NCBI RefSeq assembly: GCF_014648815.1
Contig: NZ_BMRV01000014.1
Coordinates: 1-64,000, forward strand
Direction: 5' to 3'
DNA: 64,000 bases
Origin: Streptomyces flaveolus
GTDB taxonomy: Bacteria > Actinomycetota > Actinomycetes > Streptomycetales > Streptomycetaceae
How positions within the stretch are numbered: the first letter of the stretch is position 1; each line of letters opens with the position of its first letter. Shown here piece after piece: positions 1 to 8,211 of this stretch. Made by a program: the position numbers and the translations under genes. Under the pieces are notes generated by a model, which ran no database searches, was not told the DNA's origin, and saw only the letters and a list, made by a program, of their open reading frames with translations.

Positions 1-1
1 C

Positions 2-943
<942 letters not shown>

Positions 944-960
944 CCCGAGGAGCCACTCCC

Positions 961-1158
961 ATGACCACTCCCGACATCCGCGTCGAGAAGGGCCACGCCG
1001 AGCCCGAGGAAGTCGCCGCCATCACGGCCCTCCTGCTGGCCCGCGCCGCCGCCCGCCCCGTCGAGATCGCCCCGACCCACGGCGGTGGCCGCGTCCGCGC
1101 GGGCTGGCGCCGCCTGGAGCGCGAGCCGGGCTTCCGAGCCCCGCACAGCTGGCGCTGA
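961..1158 (+). CDS. accE: acyl-CoA carboxylase epsilon subunit (65 aa)
   Basis: This 65-residue protein is the size of the small epsilon subunits that stabilise or activate actinobacterial acyl-CoA carboxylases. The N-terminal part (IRVEKGHAEPEEVAAITALL) and the arginine/tryptophan-rich C-terminus ending PGFRAPHSWR are typical of the family, whose members end in a similar W-containing tail. The ATG is preceded by GAGG (948-951) in the 17-bp gap after the beta subunit, so both are probably on one transcript that ends at the hairpin at 1166-1214. The function is inferred from family resemblance and position; no catalytic residues are expected. Confidence 0.88.
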   Translation: MTTPDIRVEKGHAEPEEVAAITALLLARAAARPVEIAPTHGGGRVRAGWRRLEREPGFRAPHSWR

Positions 1159-1165
1159 CCTGAAG

Positions 1166-1214
1166 CCATAGACGTAGAGGCCCCTCCACTGCGGAGGGGC
1201 CTCTACGTCTATGG
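1166..1214. terminator. perfect 22-bp hairpin between accE and the convergent cvnD
   Basis: Arms 1166-1187 and 1193-1214 are perfectly complementary with a 5-nt loop. It begins 7 bp after the accE stop and can also end the convergent conservon transcript. It has no long T-run, as is common for high-GC terminators. Confidence 0.85.
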
Positions 1215-1388
1215 GGCATGTGGGGGGTCTGCTCGATACCGCGCAGGGCAGCACATCCAGGGGCGCGGGGAACTGCGCGACCAGCCACGCGTCACCCGCA
1301 CCGGGCACACAACAGCCCCCGGCAGCCCAGTGGCCGCAGGGGGCATGTCGCAACTCGTCGTAACGGGGCGCCGCCCGGACGGCAGCGC

Positions 1389-1970
1389 CTAGCGGAGGCG
1401 CGCCATCAGCGCATGCTCCACGAGAGTGATCAACGTCGACTTCGCGTCGGCCCGATGCCGCGCGTCCGTCGTGATGATCGGCGTGTCGGGGCCGATCTGC
1501 AGCGCCTCCCGGACCTCGTCCGGGTTGTACGGCTGCTGCCCGTCGAACCCGTTCAGGGCGATGACGAACGGCAGCCCGGAGTTCTCGAAGTAGTCGACGG
1601 CCGGGAAGCAGTCGGCCAGACGCCTCGTGTCGACCAGCACGACCGCGCCGATGGCGCCCCGCACCAGGTCGTCCCACATGAACCAGAAGCGGTCCTGACC
1701 CGGCGTACCGAACAGGTACAGGATCAGGTCCTGGTCGAGCGTGATGCGGCCGAAGTCCATGGCGACCGTGGTGGTCGTCTTGTCCCCGGTGTGGGTGAGG
1801 TCGTCGATGCCCGCGGACGCGGATGTCATCACGGCCTCTGTGCGCAGCGGGTTGATCTCCGAGACGGCGCCGACGAACGTGGTCTTGCCCACGCCGAAAC
1901 CGCCCGCCACCACGATCTTCGCGGACGTGGTGGAGCGGGAAGGCCCTCCGCTAGAGCTTGCGAAGTCCAC
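1389..1970 (-). CDS. cvnD2: conservon GTPase CvnD (first conservon, probably cvn2)
   Basis: A 193-residue Ras-like small GTPase of the conservon type. Visible motifs are the P-loop GGFGVGKTTFVG (residues about 20-31), the G3-like FGTPGQDRFWFMWDDLVRGA segment, and ALNGFDG where a canonical GTPase has NKxD. It is thought to act as the G-protein partner of a membrane complex with CvnA, CvnB and CvnC. The GTG start overlaps the end of cvnC by 20 bp and has no clear ribosome binding site of its own, so translation is probably coupled. The product is nearly identical to the second CvnD at 6723-7298, with only about eight substitutions after the N-terminus. The cvn1/cvn2 numbering is by remembered synteny with S. 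coelicolor. Confidence 0.92.
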   Translation of the reverse strand: MDFASSSGGPSRSTTSAKIVVAGGFGVGKTTFVGAVSEINPLRTEAVMTSASAGIDDLTHTGDKTTTTVAMDFGRITLDQDLILYLFGTPGQDRFWFMWDDLVRGAIGAVVLVDTRRLADCFPAVDYFENSGLPFVIALNGFDGQQPYNPDEVREALQIGPDTPIITTDARHRADAKSTLITLVEHALMARLR

Positions 1971-2523
1971 TGAGCACCCTTTCGAGCAGTGTCACGTCTG
2001 GCTGACCGCCGGCGTTCTCGTCGCCGCCGGGCTGATGGATGGCGACCAGGCCCGCCTCCGCCAAGTCGGCGACGAGGATCCTGGCCACGCCGAGAGGGAT
2101 CGTCAGCAGGGCCGAGACCTCGGCCACCGACTTGATCTCCCGGCAGAGGTTGCAGATCCGCTGATGCTCGGGCAGCTGGCCCTGCATCTGGTGCGGCTGC
2201 GCAGTGGTGTGCACCAGTGCCTCGATGGCGAGCTGGTACCGCGGCCTGGTGCGGCCGCCCGTCATGGCGTACGGACGCACCAGGGGGTTGTTCGACGCGC
2301 CCGCGGGCGCCGGCTCAGGGGTGCGGCGCTGCGGCTGCACGGGCTGGATGCGCGGAGCGTGCGGCTGGTCGTACGGCGAAGGGCCGGGGCCCTGCGGCGC
2401 GTACGGCTGCCGGTGGCTCGGGGCGGAGGGGAAGCCGTACCCGTTCGCCGAGCCGTCGTTCTGGCCCTGCGCAGGGCCGTACGACCAGTTGCCCGAAGAC
2501 GGACCGCCTGGGGGTGTTGCCAC
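1951..2523 (-). CDS. cvnC2: conservon DUF742 protein CvnC
   Basis: A 190-residue protein with a disordered Pro/Gln/Tyr-rich N-terminal half (about 1-80) and a C-terminal DUF742 winged-helix-like domain. The domain starts at LVRPYAMTGGRTRPRYQLAIEAL and contains EHQRICNLCREIKSVAEVSALL and PLGVARILVADLAEAGLV. CvnC proteins belong to the conservon complex at the membrane. The GTG start is preceded by a very strong purine-rich site (GGAGGAGGAG). Its last 20 bp overlap cvnD, and the gap to cvnB upstream is 94 bp. Compared with the second copy (132 aa), the domain is nearly the same but the N-terminal extension is about 58 residues longer. Confidence 0.9.
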   Translation of the reverse strand: MATPPGGPSSGNWSYGPAQGQNDGSANGYGFPSAPSHRQPYAPQGPGPSPYDQPHAPRIQPVQPQRRTPEPAPAGASNNPLVRPYAMTGGRTRPRYQLAIEALVHTTAQPHQMQGQLPEHQRICNLCREIKSVAEVSALLTIPLGVARILVADLAEAGLVAIHQPGGDENAGGQPDVTLLERVLSGLRKL

Positions 2524-2617
2524 TTTCTCCTCCTCCGACTGTGCCTGGCATCCATCACTGTGGAGCCGCGTCCCGAAACTTTACGGCCACGGGACACCAA
2601 AACGCACCGTCTGTCCT

Positions 2618-3040
2618 TTAGTTGAGAAGGCTGCCCTGGAGCTCGGCCCGCAGATCGGGCGTCAGGACCGTGCCGGCACGGTCCACCAGAAGGGCCATCT
2701 CGTACCCAATGAGGCCGATGTCCGCCTCCGGGTGTGCGAGAACCGCGAGCGAGGAACCGTCGGAGATGGACATGATGAAGAGGAATCCCCGCTCCATCTC
2801 CACAACCGTCTGGTTCACGCTGCCGCCCTCGAAGATGCGCGAGGCACCGGCGGTCAGCGAGGTCAGACCGGAGGCGACGGCCGCGAGCTGGTCGGCGCGG
2901 TCGCGCGGGAACCCTTCGGACATCGCCAGAAGGAGTCCGTCGGCGGAGACCACCACCGTGTGGGACACCCCCGGGGTGTTGTCCACGAAGTTGGTGATCA
3001 ACCAGTTCAGGTTCTGTGCCGCCTGGCTCATCGGGCTCAC
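2618..3040 (-). CDS. cvnB2: conservon roadblock/LC7 protein CvnB
   Basis: A 140-residue roadblock/LC7-family protein, beginning SPMSQAAQNLNWLITNFVD and containing the conserved VVSADGLLLAMSEGFPRD and AAVASGLTSLTAGASRIFEGG segments. Roadblock proteins act as regulators of small GTPases, which fits a role with CvnD. The GTG at 3040 is chosen because an AGGAG sits 7 nt upstream; an ATG three codons inside is the alternative. The gene starts 1 bp after the cvnA stop codon, a spacing also seen in the second conservon, so CvnA and CvnB synthesis is probably coupled. It differs from the second CvnB at only about eight of 140 positions. Confidence 0.92.
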   Translation of the reverse strand: MSPMSQAAQNLNWLITNFVDNTPGVSHTVVVSADGLLLAMSEGFPRDRADQLAAVASGLTSLTAGASRIFEGGSVNQTVVEMERGFLFIMSISDGSSLAVLAHPEADIGLIGYEMALLVDRAGTVLTPDLRAELQGSLLN

Positions 3041-3041
3041 A

Positions 3042-6000
3042 CTAACGCTCCTGGTTGTAGGTGCTGTCAGGACCACGGTGTTCATTCCTTGTGTCCTGGC
3101 CGTTCGTTTCACTGCCTGCGGTGCGGCCCCGTTGGACGCCGCGTCGCAGGTTGCTCAGCCGGCCCCGGACGTCCTCCGGGGCGCGGGAGACCTGTGGGCC
3201 CCCCTGGGGAGTGGCTTCGGCGGCGCCCTCGACCAGGTTGGCCTTGGGAACCCGCCGCGGCAGGCCGGAGGAGGTCACCCCGCCCGCCTTCGGCTTGCGC
3301 AGCTGTGAGGCCTGCTGCCAGCGCTCGTCGTTGGCCGAGCGCCAGTCGCCGGGGCCGCCCGCCGCCGGCGTCGAAGCCGGTGCCTCGTGGTCCACGGGCC
3401 TCGCGTCGCCCGCGCCGCTCGCGGTGGAACCGCGGCGCGGAAGGCCGGCGTCGGTGAGCCGGTGGGCGGCGGAGGAGGCCGGTCCCGGACGGTCGAAGCC
3501 TACGCGGTCCGTGTCGGCCACGTCAGCGGCCTGCGCGGATTCCGCCTCGGGGGCTTCCGCAGCGTACTGGTCCTGGTAGCCGTTCTGGTAACCGTCCTGC
3601 TGGGGCCAGTCGTCCTGGTAGCGCCGCTGCTCGAAGGCCGAGTAGGCCTCCTGGGCGCCGGATCCGGCCGGCTGGTGCCCGTTCGGGCCCGGCTCCGCGT
3701 AGGACGGGTCGGCGTAGCCGCCGTTCGACGAGTATCCGTCGCCCTGGGGCAGGCCGCCGTTCGGCGCGTAGTACTGCTCGTCGTACGACGCCTGCTGCGG
3801 CTCCTCGTACGCCTGCTGCTGATCGGCGTACGCCGACTGCTGGTCGTACGCGCCGGTCTGCTGCTCCTGGTAACCGCCCTGGTCCTGGCCGTAGACCGGC
3901 TGCTGCCCGGTGAACTGGTCCTGGTACCCGGCCCCCTCGGCGCGCTCGTGGCCGTCGGAGTCCGCCGGTCCGGGCAGCTCGGGCTGCGCCTGGGCCTCCA
4001 GGGCCGCACGGCGTTCCTCGCGCATCAGGGAGCGGCCGACGGGGTCGAGCTCGCGGATGTCGTCGGGGACCTCGGTGTAGCGGCTGTCGTCGAAGCCCAG
4101 TTCCGCGGCGGTCCGCATGGGCTGGCCGACCTGGCCGAAGCTCTCGCCCCGGAAGTCCTGCTCGGGGATGATCTGCGAGACGGTGAACTCGTCGCGCTGC
4201 GCCTGCTGCTCGCCGCCACCGCCGTGGGTGATGGCGTCCGGGAGCATGACCAGCGAGGTGGTGCCCGCCTGCTCGCCGGAGGGGCGCAGCTGGACGCGGA
4301 TGCCGTGCCGGTCGGACAGCCGGCCGACCACGAACAGGCCCATGCGCTGCGAGATCGCGGCGTCCACGGTCGGCGGGTTGGCCAGCTTGTGGTTGATGTC
4401 CGCGAAGTCCTCGGCGGTCAGGCCGATGCCCTTGTCGTGGATCTCGACCATCACGCGGCCGTCGGGCAGCCGGGTCGCGGTGACGCGGACCTTGGTCTGC
4501 GGGGAGGAGAACGTGGTGGCGTTCTCAAGCAGCTCGGCGAGCAGGTGCACGAGGTCGGTCACGGCCCGGCCGTGGATCTCGGCCTCCGGTACGCCGGACA
4601 GCTCGATGCGCTCGTACTGCTCCACCTCGGAGGAAGCCGCGCGCAGCACGTCCACCAGCGGGACCGGCTGGTCCCAGCGGCGGCCGGGCTCCTCACCGGC
4701 GAGGACCAGGAGGTTCTCGCCGTTGCGGCGCATACGGGTGGCGAGGTGGTCCAGCCGGAAGAGGTTCTCCAGCTGGTCGGGGTCGGCCTCGTTGTTCTCC
4801 AGATCGGTGATCAGGCTCAGCTGGCCCTCGATCAGCGACTGGTTGCGGCGCGACAGGTTGGTGAAGATCGCGTTGATGTTGCCCCGCAGCAGGGCCTGCT
4901 CGGAGGCGAGCCGGACCGCCTCGCGGTGCACCTGGTCGAAGGCGCGGGCGACTTCGCCGATCTCGTCGGTGGAGCTGATCGGGATCGGGGCCACCCGGGT
5001 GTCGACCCGGCCGGGGTCGGTGCGGGAGAGCTGGTCGACCAGCATCGGCAGCCGCTGCTCCGCGATGCCGAAGGCGGCGTTGCGCAGCTGGCGCATGGAG
5101 CGGCTCATCTGGCGGGCCACCATGCCGGCCAGGATGAACGCGGCGAGCAGCGCGATCACGACCGCGGCGCCGGTGATGTAGGCGTCCTGCTCGGCGTCGT
5201 CGGCGATGGCGGAGGCCTCGTCCACGGCCCGGTCGGCCATGTCCGACTCGATCTTGCTGTAGGCGTCGAACTTGAGGGTGTTGACCGCCCACCAGTTCTC
5301 CGGCGTGATGCCCCGCCCGGCCAGCTCGGCGCGGGCACTGGCGTCCGTGGAGTCCAGCCCGGCCAGCTCGGAGATCATGGTGGTCGGGTTGGCCGGCGGC
5401 GGCACGTAGTCCGGGTCCTTGGCCTTGGCCTCCTTGGCCATGGCCGCGCCGTCCTCCTTGAGCTTCGCCTCGGCGTCCTCGAGCTTCTGCGCGTCCGCCT
5501 CGGTACCGCCGCCGATGTACTCCTCGATGGCGATGCGCTCGAGGTAGGCGTACGAGGAGAGGGCGACGCGCTGGCTGGCGAGGTGGCTCGGCTCCGGACC
5601 CGGCTTGACCAGCATGTGCATGCCGATGGAGCGCTCCAGCGAGAGCGCCGCCTTGGTCAGGGAGATCGCGTAGACGGTACGGCCGTACGAGGTGATGTTG
5701 CCGGTGCCCAGACCGAGCTCGTTGGCGAACTCCATCAGCGGGTGGGCGATCCCGGTGTAACCCTCTTCGGTCTCCACGCCCTTGAGCTTCGAGGTGTAGG
5801 CGGCCACGCGCAGCGTCTGGAGCTTGGGCTCCTGCTCGCGGAACACCTTCAGCCGGCGTTCCAGACCTGCCTTGCCCGGCATGTCCTGCGCGGCCTCGTC
5901 GAAGGTGTCGGCGGCCTCGTCCGTGGCCCGGCGGGCCTTGGCGACGGTCTCGTCCTTCTCGTCCTTGCCCTGCAGCAGCGGCGCGGCGGTGATGTCGCGC

Positions 6001-6320
6001 TCGTTGTAGAGGGCGTTGGCGTAGCCGAGGGACGCGCGCACCAGGCGTGCGGTGCTCTCGGCGTCCTCGGCGTCCTGCCAGGTGTCGATCGAGCTCTTCA
6101 CCTGGAAGCCGCCCATGACGAGGCCGACCAGCACGGGTATGAGCAGGATCGCGTTCAGCCGGGTGGTCACCCGCCAGTTGCGCGGGGAGAAACGGCCGCC
6201 GCTCGGGGCGGACGCGGCCGTAGGTTCCGAAGCGGGCACGGGGGCGGGCGCCGCTGCGCGCGGCGGCGGGGTGAAGTTGCCCCGGGCCGATGGCTCGGGA
6301 CTGCTCTTGCTTCGCCTCAC
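3042..6320 (-). CDS. cvnA2: conservon sensor histidine kinase-like protein CvnA
   Basis: A 1092-residue membrane sensor. A short cytoplasmic N-terminus precedes membrane segment 1 (about 57-72). An extracellular nitrate/nitrite-sensing (NIT)-type helical domain spans about 80-380, and membrane segment 2 lies at about 385-402 (VVIALLAAFILAGMV). A HAMP linker follows, then a GHKL ATPase domain with the N-box ELLENATTF near 598 and GIGLTAEDF near 633. The C-terminal about 360 residues are a low-complexity Gln/Tyr/Pro-rich tail. I see no clear phospho-accepting histidine box, in line with conservon sensors working through CvnBCD rather than a response regulator. The GTG start is preceded by GAGAGG, and the gene is first in a four-gene minus-strand operon. 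Confidence 0.9.
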   Translation of the reverse strand: MRRSKSSPEPSARGNFTPPPRAAAPAPVPASEPTAASAPSGGRFSPRNWRVTTRLNAILLIPVLVGLVMGGFQVKSSIDTWQDAEDAESTARLVRASLGYANALYNERDITAAPLLQGKDEKDETVAKARRATDEAADTFDEAAQDMPGKAGLERRLKVFREQEPKLQTLRVAAYTSKLKGVETEEGYTGIAHPLMEFANELGLGTGNITSYGRTVYAISLTKAALSLERSIGMHMLVKPGPEPSHLASQRVALSSYAYLERIAIEEYIGGGTEADAQKLEDAEAKLKEDGAAMAKEAKAKDPDYVPPPANPTTMISELAGLDSTDASARAELAGRGITPENWWAVNTLKFDAYSKIESDMADRAVDEASAIADDAEQDAYITGAAVVIALLAAFILAGMVARQMSRSMRQLRNAAFGIAEQRLPMLVDQLSRTDPGRVDTRVAPIPISSTDEIGEVARAFDQVHREAVRLASEQALLRGNINAIFTNLSRRNQSLIEGQLSLITDLENNEADPDQLENLFRLDHLATRMRRNGENLLVLAGEEPGRRWDQPVPLVDVLRAASSEVEQYERIELSGVPEAEIHGRAVTDLVHLLAELLENATTFSSPQTKVRVTATRLPDGRVMVEIHDKGIGLTAEDFADINHKLANPPTVDAAISQRMGLFVVGRLSDRHGIRVQLRPSGEQAGTTSLVMLPDAITHGGGGEQQAQRDEFTVSQIIPEQDFRGESFGQVGQPMRTAAELGFDDSRYTEVPDDIRELDPVGRSLMREERRAALEAQAQPELPGPADSDGHERAEGAGYQDQFTGQQPVYGQDQGGYQEQQTGAYDQQSAYADQQQAYEEPQQASYDEQYYAPNGGLPQGDGYSSNGGYADPSYAEPGPNGHQPAGSGAQEAYSAFEQRRYQDDWPQQDGYQNGYQDQYAAEAPEAESAQAADVADTDRVGFDRPGPASSAAHRLTDAGLPRRGSTASGAGDARPVDHEAPASTPAAGGPGDWRSANDERWQQASQLRKPKAGGVTSSGLPRRVPKANLVEGAAEATPQGGPQVSRAPEDVRGRLSNLRRGVQRGRTAGSETNGQDTRNEHRGPDSTYNQER

Positions 6321-6349
6321 TCGACCAACAACCTCTCGGCGGTCGGCAC

Positions 6350-6448
6350 CTACGTCGTGCCGCTGTGTATCAGCGCCCAGTTCGTCATCGAGTACGTGCT
6401 ACTGCTGAGTACGTCTTTGACCATTGGGCAGTTCTCGCATTCCAGCAC
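6350..6448 (-). CDS. possible 32-codon leader ORF ahead of cvnA2
   Basis: A small minus-strand frame opens with GTG at 6448, with GGAAGAG about 11 nt upstream, and stops 29 bp before the cvnA2 start. It would encode VLECENCPMVKDVLSSSTYS followed by MTNWALIHSGTT. By my count 25 of 31 counted codons end in G or C, although the region is otherwise relatively AT-rich, and this hints at coding. It carries a CxxC pair (CENC). I recognise no family. It could be a regulatory leader peptide, a small real protein or a chance frame. Confidence 0.3.
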   Translation of the reverse strand: MLECENCPMVKDVLSSSTYSMTNWALIHSGTT

Positions 6449-6480
6449 GACGACCTGCGCTCTTCCAAACAGTGGAACGA

Positions 6481-6505
6481 GGGGGTTACACGTGATGTAA
6501 GCCCC
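6481..6505. promoter_or_regulatory. 25-bp palindrome upstream of the first conservon
   Basis: GGGG-g-TTACA, a 5-nt centre (CGTGA), then TGTAA-g-CCCC: nine of ten arm positions pair. It lies about 160 bp upstream of cvnA2 in a promoter-sized region, as expected for a dimeric repressor or activator. The cognate factor is unknown. Confidence 0.4.
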
Positions 6506-6627
6506 AGATAAAACGGTCATAAAGAGCGAGGCCCGCCAAAAGACGGGGCGTTCGTGCGCGCAGCGACACCGATCGACCGCGAGCCGTGTCGGTACCACCC
6601 GATTCCTCTGCCGAAACGTTATGAACG

Positions 6628-6665
6628 CCGGAGCCGACCGTGTCAAAGGACACAGCCGGCTCCGG
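6628..6665 (-). terminator. hairpin downstream of the second conservon
   Basis: Outer arms CCGGAGCCG (6628-6636) and CGGCTCCGG (6657-6665) pair perfectly, and an inner GTGTC/GACAC pair extends the structure. It lies 58 bp beyond the cvnD1 stop and has no T-run. Confidence 0.6.
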
Positions 6666-6722
6666 TACGTCTACGACAACTGCCGTAGTTCCTTGCCGAC
6701 TTGGATCTTTCGGCCTCGGAAG

Positions 6723-7298
6723 CTACCTCAGCCGTGCCATCAGCGCGTGCTCCACGAGCGTGATCAGCGCACTCTTGGCGTCGGCCCGGTGCCGGGCGTC
6801 GGTGGTGATGATCGGGGTGTCGGGGCCGATCTGCAGCGCCTCGCGCACCTCGTCCGGGGTGTACGGCTGCTGGCCGTCGAAACCGTTGAGCGCGACGACG
6901 AACGGCAGACCGCTGTTCTCGAAGTAGTCCACCGCCGGGAAGCAGTCGGCCAGCCGGCGGGTGTCGCACAGCACGACCGCGCCGATGGCACCGCGCACCA
7001 GGTCGTCCCACATGAACCAGAAGCGGTCCTGGCCGGGCGTGCCGAACAGGTACAGGATCAGGTCCTGGTCGAGCGTGATGCGGCCGAAGTCCATGGCGAC
7101 CGTGGTGGTCGTCTTGCCCCCGGCGTGCGTGAGGTCGTCGATCCCGGCGCTGGCGGAGGTCATCACGGCCTCGGTGCGCAGCGGGTTGATCTCCGAGACG
7201 GCGCCCACGAACGTGGTCTTGCCGACGCCGAAGCCGCCGGCCACCACGATCTTCGCGGAGGTGGTCGCCCGGCCTCCGTCAGAGCTTGCGAAGTCCAC
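6723..7298 (-). CDS. cvnD1: conservon GTPase CvnD (second conservon, probably cvn1)
   Basis: A 191-residue small GTPase with P-loop GGFGVGKTTFVG, FGTPGQDRFWFMWDD and ALNGFDG, as in the first CvnD. From TTSAKIVVAGG to the C-terminus I count only about eight differences between the paralogues (for example VLVDTRR versus VLCDTRR and QPYNPD versus QPYTPD). Many codons differ synonymously, so the similarity looks like purifying selection rather than a very recent copy. The GTG start overlaps cvnC by 20 bp, exactly as in the other conservon. It is the last gene of the operon and is followed by the hairpin at 6628-6665. Confidence 0.92.
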   Translation of the reverse strand: MDFASSDGGRATTSAKIVVAGGFGVGKTTFVGAVSEINPLRTEAVMTSASAGIDDLTHAGGKTTTTVAMDFGRITLDQDLILYLFGTPGQDRFWFMWDDLVRGAIGAVVLCDTRRLADCFPAVDYFENSGLPFVVALNGFDGQQPYTPDEVREALQIGPDTPIITTDARHRADAKSALITLVEHALMARLR

Positions 7299-7677
7299 TG
7301 AGCACCCTTTCGAGCAGTGTCACGTCCGGCGCACCGCCGTTGTTCTCGTCGCCGCCCGGCTGGTGGATGGCGACGAGTCCGGCCTCGGCGAGGTCCGCGA
7401 CCAGGATCCTGGCCACACCCAGCGGCATGGACAGCAGCGCCGACACCTCCGCCACCGACTTCACCTCGCGGCACAGGTGGCAGATGCGCTGGTGCTCGGG
7501 GAGCAGCCCCATGAGCGCTGCCGGGTCGGCCGTCGTGCTGATCAGCGCCTCGATGGCGAGCTGGTAGCGCGGCCTCGTCCGGCCGCCGGTCATCGCGTAC
7601 GGACGTACCAGCGGCTGGTCGCCCTCGTCCTCGTACGGCTCCGCGTACGGATCATGAGAGGCGGTGGGCGGGGTCAT
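7279..7677 (-). CDS. cvnC1: conservon DUF742 protein CvnC
   Basis: A 132-residue DUF742 protein with a short acidic N-terminus of about 20 residues, then LVRPYAMTGGRTRPRYQLAIEALI, EHQRICHLCREVKSVAEVSALL and PLGVARILVADLAEAGLV. It lacks the long Pro/Gln-rich extension of the other CvnC, so the extension appears dispensable for the core role in the CvnABCD membrane complex. The ATG start follows GGAGG with a 4-nt gap. The gene is 111 bp downstream of cvnB and overlaps cvnD by 20 bp. Confidence 0.9.
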   Translation of the reverse strand: MTPPTASHDPYAEPYEDEGDQPLVRPYAMTGGRTRPRYQLAIEALISTTADPAALMGLLPEHQRICHLCREVKSVAEVSALLSMPLGVARILVADLAEAGLVAIHQPGGDENNGGAPDVTLLERVLSGLRKL

Positions 7678-7788
7678 GAATCCTCCGGGCGGGACAGCAG
7701 GTCGGTCAGTCGTGCCGTCTGACGGGGCCGGTGGGGGGATTGTGGCGGCCGGACGGTGATTTGGTGAGACGGGTGGTGCCGGGGCCGA

Positions 7789-8211
7789 TCAGTGGAGCAG
7801 ACTGCCTTGCAGCTCGGCGCGCAGGTCCGGGGTGAGGACCGCGCCCGCGCGGTCGACCAGCAGCGCCATCTCGTAGCCGACGAGGCCGATGTCGCACTCC
7901 GGGTGCGCGAGAACGGCCAGGGACGAGCCGTCCGAGACGGACATGAGGAAGAGGAACCCGCGTTCCATCTCCACGACCGTCTGGGCCACGTCGCCGCCCT
8001 CGAAGATCCGGGACGCCCCGGCGGTCAGCGAGGTCAGCCCCGAGGCGACCGCCGCGAGCTGGTCGGCGCGGTCGCGCGGGAAGCCTTCCGACATCGCCAG
8101 AAGGAGTCCGTCGGCGGACACGACGACGGTGTGGGACACCCCTGGGGTGTTGTCCACGAAATTCGTGATCAACCAGTTGAGGTTCTGTGCCGCCTGGCTC
8201 ATCGGGCTCAA
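7789..8211 (-). CDS. cvnB1: conservon roadblock/LC7 protein CvnB
   Basis: A 140-residue roadblock/LC7 protein, about 94% identical to the other CvnB by eye. It uses a TTG start at 8211, directly abutting the cvnA stop codon with no spacer, and AGGAG lies 6 nt upstream. An in-frame ATG at 8202 is the alternative start. The paralogous gene uses GTG at the same aligned position, which supports the TTG. It presumably modulates the CvnD GTPase in the membrane complex. Confidence 0.91.
   Translation of the reverse strand: MSPMSQAAQNLNWLITNFVDNTPGVSHTVVVSADGLLLAMSEGFPRDRADQLAAVASGLTSLTAGASRIFEGGDVAQTVVEMERGFLFLMSVSDGSSLAVLAHPECDIGLVGYEMALLVDRAGAVLTPDLRAELQGSLLH

Larger units (their letters stand above)
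6321..6722. other. 402-bp region between the two conservons
   Basis: This region is visibly less GC-rich than its surroundings. It should hold the promoter of the first conservon (minus strand) and the end of the second. Recognisable elements are a possible 32-codon minus-strand ORF (6350-6448), a 25-bp palindrome (6481-6505) and a hairpin (6628-6665). I could not assign a confident -35/-10 pair. Confidence 0.7.

Noticed and set aside
3387..6500. Very long open frame opposite cvnA2 (and a similar one opposite cvnA1 at 7792-12102).
   Set aside because: These are antisense shadows of high-GC coding sequence, rich in Leu/Arg/Val/Gly without domains; the minus-strand kinases explain the region.
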